Source: JAVJSU01 sp040219275 (GTDB lineage: Bacteria; Chloroflexota; Anaerolineae; Aggregatilineales; Phototrophicaceae). From it: DNA of 6,478 nt. The position numbers were made by a program, and so were the translations under genes. Below are positions 1 through 5,555 of the stretch, in pieces. The notes below the pieces were generated by a model, which made no database searches, was not told the origin of the DNA, and saw nothing but the letters and a program-made list of their open reading frames with translations. The stretch lies in assembly GCA_040219275.1 (NCBI GenBank), contig JAVJSU010000030.1, positions 1-6,478 on the forward strand. Direction: 5' to 3'. Each line of letters opens with the position of its first letter. The stretch's first letter is position 1.

Positions 1-133
1 AACGATTTCAAAGCCTTCAATTGTATATGGAAGTGTACCGATGATCTCTTGCCACTCCAGATGCCAAATATGTAAACCACTATTTTATTCTTTCACATCA
101 CTCTTCACATATTGCTTTTCACATAAAGTGCGG
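1..133. other. AT-rich left edge with no recognisable gene
   Basis: About 30% GC by hand count over 61-120. The frame of the downstream DUF1156 gene is open from base 2, but its translation here is rich in Cys, Ser and Phe and shows no resemblance to the conserved DUF1156 core expected at this place (the DPPY methyltransferase motif and the segment after it). Family resemblance starts at about 122-134. The other + frames are interrupted by stops. I see no convincing promoter: a TTGCCA at 49-54 has no -10 hexamer at proper spacing. The stretch may be the end of a foreign segment that replaced the 5' part of the gene. Confidence 0.5.
92..124. repeat. Three TTCACAT direct repeats
   Basis: The heptamer TTCACAT occurs at 92-98, 104-110 and 118-124, start-to-start spacing 12 and 14 bases, a little more than one helical turn, so all three would lie on nearly the same face of DNA. 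I found no other copy in the window. The cluster sits at the point where DUF1156 similarity begins. It could be a binding array for a regulator, a transposase or the arm-binding domain of a recombinase, or chance in AT-rich DNA. The repeats are seen directly; any function is inference. Confidence 0.45.
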
Positions 134-1189
134 ATGAACCAGCATTTCGAGGAAGGTTTACATCATACCTTCGAGAATATACGTGAATATATTTTTGATA
201 ACTACCCTCTCACTGTATATTACGCCTTCAAACAACAAGATGCTGAAATAATTAATGAAAATAAAGATAGTGAAATTGCCAGCACCGGCTGGGAAACTAT
301 GCTCACCAGTTTAATTGACTCAGGTTTTAGTATCGATGGAACATGGCCAGTGCGTACAGAGCGTAATACAGGAGTTAAAGCATCAGTAAATGCCCTTGCC
401 TCATCCATTGTACTAGTCTGTCGCCCACGCTCTGAAGATGCGCCAAATATCTCACGCCGTGCGTTTGTAGATTCCTTACGCCGTGAACTACCTCAAGCCC
501 TCAAAGAAATGCAATCGGGCAACATTGCCCCGGTAGACCTCGCGCAAGCCTCCATCGGTCCCGGCATGGCGATCTATTCGCGTTATAGCAAAGTCCTTGA
601 GGCGGATGGCTCGTCGATGAGCGTTCGCACTGCGTTGGGGCTGATTAATCAGATATTGGATGAACACCTCTCCGAACAGGACGGCGATATTGACCCCGAT
701 ACCCGTTTCGCGGTGGCATGGTTCACGCAATTCGGCTTTGATGAAGGCGATTTCGGTCAGGCGGATGTGCTGGCGCGTGGTAAAAATACCAGCGTCGCCG
801 GAGTTGAAACAGCGGGATTGGTCATTTCTGGTCGCGGCAAGGTCAAGCTCAAGCACTGGAAAGAATATGATCCCGGCAGTTGGAATCCGCAGGAAGATAA
901 GCGCCCTACCGTCTGGGAAGCCACCCATCATCTGATCGAGCAACTCACCCATCACGGCGAAACCGGCTCGGCGATGCTCATGCAGAAGATGCCCTCTGAT
1001 ATGGCGGCAGAAGCGCGTCAGTTGGCGTATCGCCTGTATAGCATCTGTGAGCGTAAAGGCTGGTCAGAACATGCACGAGACTATAACGCGCTGGTCATCT
1101 CATGGGCAGGCATTGGTGAGGAATCCGCCCGCCTGAAAGAAGCCGCCGCAAGTGGTGATGCAACCCAGCAAAATCGACTGTTTGAGTAA
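134..1189 (+). CDS. C-terminal part of a DUF1156-family DNA methyltransferase (5'-truncated)
   Basis: Recognised from segments typical of the C-terminal half of DUF1156 proteins, which are predicted adenine-specific DNA methyltransferases paired with DUF499 ATPases in anti-phage loci. Numbered from ATG 134 (351 residues), these are YPLTVYYAFKQ (24-34), STGWETML (50-57), GTWPVRTER (69-77), NALASSIVLVCRPR (86-99) and, further on, NIAPVDLAQASIGPGMAIYSRY, DPDTRFAVAWF, KNTSVAG and LAYRLYSICERKGW. Full-length members are, from memory, about 900-1000 residues, so over half is missing: the N-terminal DUF1156 domain, the AdoMet-binding motif and the catalytic DPPY. What remains is the end of the methyltransferase fold plus the C-terminal helical region, so no methylation activity is expected from this piece alone. 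The frame is open to base 2 with another ATG at 41; 134 was preferred because the upstream translation is not protein-like, although its ribosome site is weak. GC rises from about 33% (181-240) to 58% (661-720). It may be a pseudogene, a split gene, or the end of a fusion beginning outside the window. Confidence 0.82.
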   Translation: MNQHFEEGLHHTFENIREYIFDNYPLTVYYAFKQQDAEIINENKDSEIASTGWETMLTSLIDSGFSIDGTWPVRTERNTGVKASVNALASSIVLVCRPRSEDAPNISRRAFVDSLRRELPQALKEMQSGNIAPVDLAQASIGPGMAIYSRYSKVLEADGSSMSVRTALGLINQILDEHLSEQDGDIDPDTRFAVAWFTQFGFDEGDFGQADVLARGKNTSVAGVETAGLVISGRGKVKLKHWKEYDPGSWNPQEDKRPTVWEATHHLIEQLTHHGETGSAMLMQKMPSDMAAEARQLAYRLYSICERKGWSEHARDYNALVISWAGIGEESARLKEAAASGDATQQNRLFE

Positions 1190-1195
1190 GCGATA

Positions 1196-1993
1196 ATGGG
1201 TATAGCGAAGAACAAATTACAAAAACGTCGAGAAATGATAAACACCATACTTGAGCTTTTCAACAGTTCAAGCATGGTAAATGTTATCCATTACTCTTGC
1301 GAAAGTTTCTATGGGCTAGAGGGCAAGTCGCCACGTATTACCTCTATAGCTGTAAGGAATTTGAAGTCTGGTCAGACTACATCTTTCGCAATTCACCAAC
1401 TTGCTGAAAGACACACCATCGAATTCGAGCAAATTCACAATAGCTATGATGCACTTGAAAAAGAGATGCTCAAAGAATTTTACGAATTTGTAGAACGTCA
1501 CACTAATTACAAGTGGCTACACTGGAATATGAGAGACACCAACTACGGATTTCCTGCAATTGCTCACAGATATGCTGTTTTGGGCGGTAAGCCAATACCA
1601 ATAGATGAAAACCGATTGTTCGATATGGCGACTTTATTAATTGACAGGTATGGACCCGGTTACGCTAAACATCCTAGACTTGAAAAATTGATGGAAATAA
1701 ACAGTATAAGCCGAAAAGATGCTTTAACAGGAGCAGAGGAAGCACAAGCATTTGAAGATAAAGAATATCTAAAGCTACATCGGTCTACGCTCCGTAAAGT
1801 TGACGTTATTTCAAACATAGCTAATCGTGAATGGAATGGAACTCTCAAAACCTTGAGCATTTGGAAAGATGAATATGGAGTGACCATTCTTGGCGTTGTC
1901 GAGGCATTCACAGAGACAACATCATTTAAAATATTGGGAATTGCGTCAATGTTCATCACATTAATTGCGTTTATTCTGCAAATCTTCGGTTAG
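1196..1993 (+). CDS. Tail-anchored protein of unknown function, possibly exonuclease/RNase H-like
   Basis: I do not recognise a named family. The 265-residue product starts six bases after the DUF1156 stop (only a weak GAG at 1184-1186 as ribosome site, so translational coupling is likely) and ends 34 bases before the DUF499 gene. Residues 244-264 form one hydrophobic helix at the very C-terminus with no signal peptide, the layout of a tail-anchored inner-membrane protein with the bulk in the cytoplasm. The soluble part shows strands at about 28-37, 48-56 and 61-67, a helix at 85-102, a strand ending in HWNMRD (109-114), helices around FDMATLLIDRYG (142-153) and 160-168, and H195...D203. This order matches DEDD exonucleases, but the motifs are degenerate: Cys-Glu (35-36) where DxE is expected, HWNMRD for HNxxFD, and an over-long H-to-D spacing. 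Activity is therefore uncertain. GC is about 32-35%, far below the flanking genes, suggesting separate acquisition. The gene itself is clear; the fold is inference. Confidence 0.85.
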   Translation: MGIAKNKLQKRREMINTILELFNSSSMVNVIHYSCESFYGLEGKSPRITSIAVRNLKSGQTTSFAIHQLAERHTIEFEQIHNSYDALEKEMLKEFYEFVERHTNYKWLHWNMRDTNYGFPAIAHRYAVLGGKPIPIDENRLFDMATLLIDRYGPGYAKHPRLEKLMEINSISRKDALTGAEEAQAFEDKEYLKLHRSTLRKVDVISNIANREWNGTLKTLSIWKDEYGVTILGVVEAFTETTSFKILGIASMFITLIAFILQIFG

Positions 1994-2013
1994 AGAAGTT
2001 TTCACTTATCAAC

Positions 2014-2019
2014 AAAGGA
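2014..2019 (+). promoter_or_regulatory. Ribosome binding site of the DUF499 gene
   Basis: AAAGGA ends eight bases before ATG 2028. This decides the start: the same frame is open back to an ATG at 1965, but that would overlap the previous gene by 29 bases, lacks a comparable site and would add 21 residues before the Swt1/HEPN domain. From 2028 the protein begins MAKSNRDRIADVMDAL, at the edge of the domain. Confidence 0.75.
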
Positions 2020-2027
2020 TCAGACTA

Positions 2028-5000
2028 ATGGCGAAGAGTAATCGAGATCGCATCGCAGATGTGATGGACGCACTGAAAGCTGGCTTGGGACCGTTTGTAC
2101 TGCGTGAGTTCAAACAATACTACAAAGGGTCGCGTTATCTCCAAGAAGTGGAAATCACACTGAATACCAATGCGTATTCTCCACCTCACCTGCCCGATGA
2201 AGCGGTGGCATTGCAAGAAATCGACGCGCAGGGTTGGCTTAACCTCATGATCCGGCAATGGAATGATGTCTTCCGCAATAAACTCGGTCATTCAGAGCGT
2301 TCTTATGTCAGCGAGTTACTCCAATCACGTAATGCGCTGGCGCATCAACAGGCATTTACGAATGAAGATGCTTATCGCGTCGCAGATACAGCGAGTCGCC
2401 TGCTGGAAGCTATTGGCGCACCCACAGAAGCACAGGCTACCAAAGAAATCGCTCAGGAATTGCTCCGTCTGCGCTTTGATGCAGAAGCGAAAAAATCAAC
2501 CAAGAAAACCGAGCCACTGATGAGTGAAGCTCCAACGACTACCCTACCCGGCTTAAAACCCTGGCGTATGGTTGTCCGTCCACATCCTGATGTTGCTAGT
2601 GGTCGCTACTTGCTCAGTGATTTTGTGGCGAACATTGCCGATGTTAAACAGGGTAAAGCCGCACCTGAATATGGCGACCCAAAGGAATTCTTCCGCCGTA
2701 CCTATCTCACTGAAGGTCTGGTCGAATTGCTCATCACCGGTACAAAACGCCTCACCGGTCAAGGTGGTGATCCCGTCGTTCAATTGCAAACCAGCTTTGG
2801 TGGTGGCAAGACGCACAGTATGCTAGCAATCTACCACCTCTTCAGTGGCGATATTGGGTTTAGTGAAATCCCCGGTGGCGAAAACATCGTCAAACAATTA
2901 GAGCAAATTGATGATCGCATCCAAGCCAATCGCGCTGTGATTGTCGGGACGGCTTTCAGTTCCACCGAACCGCGTGTCTATGCGGATTGCACGACGCACA
3001 CACTCTGGGGAGACATTGCCTATCAATTGGGTGGTGTTGAAGCCTATCAAACTATCGAGACAGCCGATTTATCCGGCGTGAGTCCCGGATCTGATACGAT
3101 CCTTCAGATTCTTGAGAATTACGGACCGGCGATCATCATCATCGACGAACTGGTCGCGTTTGCACGTAACCTGTATAACGCAGTCGAGCGCCTCCCTGCC
3201 GGATCATTTGATGCCGTAATGACCTTTGTGCAATCGCTGACAGAAGCTGTAAAACGCTCCAGTGATTCCATGTTGCTGGTATCGATCCCGGAAAGCGATA
3301 TTGAAATCGGCGGCGAAGGCGGTAAAGTCACGCTCGAAATCCTCGCCAAAACGATTGGGCGTATGGAATCCGTGTGGAAACCTGTCACTGCAACCGAGAG
3401 TTTCGAGATTGTTCGTCGTCGCCTCTTCTCCTCGGAAATCGACTTCCCCGCTCGTGATGCAGTTCTCAATGCCTTCCGTGATATGTACAGTAGTAACAGT
3501 GGTGAATTCCCGATGGGTGTTGCTGAAGGGGATTATTATCGCCGGATGCAAGAAGCCTACCCTATCCACCCGGAGCTGTTTGCCCGACTGTATGAAGACT
3601 GGTCAACATTAGATCGTTTCCAACGAACACGCGGTGTCTTACGCTTGATGGCAACCGTGATTCACCGGCTATGGACGGATAACGATCAATCGCTCATGAT
3701 TATGCCCGCATCCATCCCTTTGTGGGCGGCAACCGTTCGCAATGAAATGTTGCGCTACCTACCAGAAAACTGGCCCGCCATCGTCGATGCTGATGTTGAT
3801 GGTCAGGAGTCCAAGCCATTCCAACTCGATCAGAGTATCCCTACGCTGGGACAGTATTCAGCCAGCCGCCGTGTTGCCCGCTCGATTTTTGTCGGGAGTG
3901 CGCCATCAGTGGCAAGTCAAAGCGTTCGAGGCGTTGAGGAAGTTCGCATTCGATTGGCAACCGTCCAGCCAGGTGAACAAGTGGCGGCATTCAATGATGC
4001 CTTGAGACGAATGAGCAACCAGCTCACCTATCTGTACAGTGATGGGAGCCGCTACTGGTATGACACACGAATTACGCTCAATCGCACTGCTCAAGATCGC
4101 GCACAAAATATGCACGAAGATCACATTTACCAGGAAGCGATTAATCGCCTACGCGCTGTAAAATTTCGGCGGGAAGACTTCTCAGCCGCTCATATTGCAC
4201 CACAACATTCAGGCGACATTGTTGATGAATGGCGGACACGCGTGGTTGTGCTTGCTCCCGAATATGGACATAAGAAAAATGGCAACCTCTCCGATGCACA
4301 AGAAGTTGCAATGGAAATTTTAGAAAATCGCGGCAATGCACCACGCCTTTATCGAAATATGCTGGTGTTTATCGCGCCAGATGTCGTCAATGGAGCGGCA
4401 TGGGAAAGTGCATTACGGGATTATCTGGCGTGGAAGTCGATTGGTGATGAAGCTGAACCACTGAATCTGGATGCACAACAACGCAAACAGGTTGAACATG
4501 CGATCAAACGCACTGAAGAAACACTCCTGGTACGTCTACAGGAAACCTATTCATGGTTGATTGTCCCCTCTCAACCTGATCCAACGGGTCCAATTGATTA
4601 TCAAGCCCACCGCATTTCTGGAAGTGATAGCTTCTATGATCGTGCGGCACGCAAGTTACGCCAGAGTGAATTACTGATTTCGCGCTGGTCACCAGATAAC
4701 CTACGCATGGAGATGGATCGTTATTTGTGGCGCGACCTGCCCCATCTGGGTATCAAGCAACTTTGGGAGTATCTTGCTCGCTATTGCTACCTACCTCGCC
4801 TCTACAATGAGGAGGTTCTTGTCGATGCGATTCGAGATGGTGTTGAGCGTTCGGATGCACCCTTTGGCTATGCCACGATGGTCACACCAGAGAACACCTA
4901 TAAAGGTCTGGCATTTGGACAAAACACATCTATTTATTTCGATGACTCCGCCGTGCTTGTTCAACCCGATATTGCACTTGAACAACTTCAAGCAATGCAA

Positions 5001-5324
5001 GAAGCGAGAGAAGCGATCCAGTCCCAACCCAAAATTGAGCCTAAACCATTTGACAACACCAGTGAACCTATTGAGCCTCCTCAACCAAGACTAACAACCA
5101 GGTATCACGGCACAGCATCCCTTGATCCACAGCGTATAAATCGTGAAATGGGAACGATTGTCGAAGAGATTATTCAGCGTCTTACGAGTTTAACTGGTAC
5201 AGATGTGGAAATTACTGTGGAGATCAGCGCCAACCGCCCTGCTGGGTTCGATGATGCAACTATAAGAACGATCAACGAAAACAGTCGCACATTGAAATTC
5301 AGAAATCACGGCTTTGAGGAGTAG
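2028..5324 (+). CDS. DUF499 AAA-type ATPase with N-terminal Swt1-type HEPN domain
   Basis: The product is 1098 residues, apparently full length. Residues 1-130 form a Swt1-type HEPN domain with RNALAH at 101-106, the R-x4-H motif typical of HEPN ribonucleases. A linker rich in Lys, Thr and Glu follows (about 150-172), then the DUF499 P-loop ATPase: PEYGDPKEFFRRTYLTEGL (213-231), Walker A TSFGGGKT (255-262, Thr replacing the usual first Gly) and Walker B IIIIDE (369-374). A long helical region follows. After a Pro-rich linker (about 999-1020) comes a small C-terminal domain ending TLKFRNHGFEE, the normal end of the family. DUF499 proteins are cytoplasmic ATPases found with DUF1156 methyltransferases in predicted anti-phage systems; their mechanism is not settled. 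The frame has no stops or visible lesions, although its methyltransferase partner is truncated. As the last gene of the operon it is followed by no helicase or DUF3780 gene. A plausible role is ATP-dependent sensing that controls the HEPN nuclease; this is inference. Confidence 0.93.
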   Translation: MAKSNRDRIADVMDALKAGLGPFVLREFKQYYKGSRYLQEVEITLNTNAYSPPHLPDEAVALQEIDAQGWLNLMIRQWNDVFRNKLGHSERSYVSELLQSRNALAHQQAFTNEDAYRVADTASRLLEAIGAPTEAQATKEIAQELLRLRFDAEAKKSTKKTEPLMSEAPTTTLPGLKPWRMVVRPHPDVASGRYLLSDFVANIADVKQGKAAPEYGDPKEFFRRTYLTEGLVELLITGTKRLTGQGGDPVVQLQTSFGGGKTHSMLAIYHLFSGDIGFSEIPGGENIVKQLEQIDDRIQANRAVIVGTAFSSTEPRVYADCTTHTLWGDIAYQLGGVEAYQTIETADLSGVSPGSDTILQILENYGPAIIIIDELVAFARNLYNAVERLPAGSFDAVMTFVQSLTEAVKRSSDSMLLVSIPESDIEIGGEGGKVTLEILAKTIGRMESVWKPVTATESFEIVRRRLFSSEIDFPARDAVLNAFRDMYSSNSGEFPMGVAEGDYYRRMQEAYPIHPELFARLYEDWSTLDRFQRTRGVLRLMATVIHRLWTDNDQSLMIMPASIPLWAATVRNEMLRYLPENWPAIVDADVDGQESKPFQLDQSIPTLGQYSASRRVARSIFVGSAPSVASQSVRGVEEVRIRLATVQPGEQVAAFNDALRRMSNQLTYLYSDGSRYWYDTRITLNRTAQDRAQNMHEDHIYQEAINRLRAVKFRREDFSAAHIAPQHSGDIVDEWRTRVVVLAPEYGHKKNGNLSDAQEVAMEILENRGNAPRLYRNMLVFIAPDVVNGAAWESALRDYLAWKSIGDEAEPLNLDAQQRKQVEHAIKRTEETLLVRLQETYSWLIVPSQPDPTGPIDYQAHRISGSDSFYDRAARKLRQSELLISRWSPDNLRMEMDRYLWRDLPHLGIKQLWEYLARYCYLPRLYNEEVLVDAIRDGVERSDAPFGYATMVTPENTYKGLAFGQNTSIYFDDSAVLVQPDIALEQLQAMQEAREAIQSQPKIEPKPFDNTSEPIEPPQPRLTTRYHGTASLDPQRINREMGTIVEEIIQRLTSLTGTDVEITVEISANRPAGFDDATIRTINENSRTLKFRNHGFEE

Positions 5325-5325
5325 T

Positions 5326-5518
5326 ACTTACTAAGAGTGAACGAATTAGGCGATTCGGTATTCACGACGTGCCTGATGAAATCGGTACACGATAACAAGA
5401 TATGAAGTGAATTCCTCCTTCAACGTGTTCACCGAACCATCATATCGAAAACGAATCTCGATTGCGTCTTATGAGTGTCATGGATGCATGTTTATGAATT
5501 CGCTCACAGTTAGTAGGT
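5326..5518. repeat. Imperfect 22-bp inverted repeats bounding a 193-bp non-coding segment
   Basis: The left arm at 5326-5347 (ACTTACTAAGAG then TGAACGAATT) matches the reverse complement of the right arm at 5497-5518 at 18 of 22 positions, mismatches at arm positions 3, 10, 11 and 16. A second, weaker pair lies inside: 5352-5366 against 5424-5438, 11 of 15. No target-site duplication is seen outside the arms and no transposase is encoded between them. The segment fills most of the gap between the convergent DUF499 and recombinase genes. It could be a recombination site of the neighbouring recombinase, a small transposon relic (MITE), or a structured RNA. No tRNA and no convincing gene was found in it. 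Confidence 0.5.
5337..5365 (+). terminator. Possible hairpin after the DUF499 operon
   Basis: GTGAACGAAT (5337-5346) can pair with ATTCG (5353-5357) and TTCAC (5361-5365), giving a ten-base-pair stem with a six-base loop and a three-base bulge (GTA, 5358-5360). It starts 13 bases after the DUF499 stop, a natural place for termination. The stem is only moderately GC-rich and no T-run follows, so an intrinsic terminator is doubtful. It overlaps the left arm of the larger inverted repeat and may instead be part of that structure. Confidence 0.22.
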
Positions 5519-5555
5519 TGCCAGAACCAAGACAAACAAACTAGAGATTCTTAGG

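Noticed and set aside
49..77. Sigma-70 promoter with TTGCCA at 49-54 ahead of the DUF1156 remnant
   Set aside because: No acceptable -10 hexamer stands 16-18 bases downstream; the nearest, TATGTA at 69-74, is only 14 bases away.
488..955. Long minus-strand open frame opposite the DUF1156 remnant
   Set aside because: It lies entirely antisense to conserved DUF1156 coding sequence and its translation resembles no family; a shadow frame.
1965..2027. Upstream ATG giving a longer DUF499 protein
   Set aside because: It overlaps the end of the previous gene, lacks a ribosome site as good as AAAGGA at 2014-2019, and adds 21 residues that do not look like part of the HEPN domain.
3119..3612. Overlapping open frames on both strands within the ATPase domain
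   Set aside because: They fall inside the conserved DUF499 region around and after Walker B; their translations are low in protein-like pattern and are explained as shadows.
5413..5420. Strong Shine-Dalgarno-like AAGGAGGA on the - strand
   Set aside because: No ATG or GTG lies 5-12 bases downstream. The nearest candidate, a TTG 14 bases away, opens a frame of about 30 codons with no recognisable product.
5325..5518. Integron attC-like site, given the imperfect palindrome beside a tyrosine recombinase
   Set aside because: The ends do not fit the attC consensus core (GTTRRRY and its complement), the 193-base span is longer than usual, and the recombinase lacks the extra domain of integron integrases.
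5325..5555. tRNA gene or tRNA 3' end as integration target
   Set aside because: No T-arm (GTTCGANNC) with paired arms or acceptor stem could be traced on either strand.
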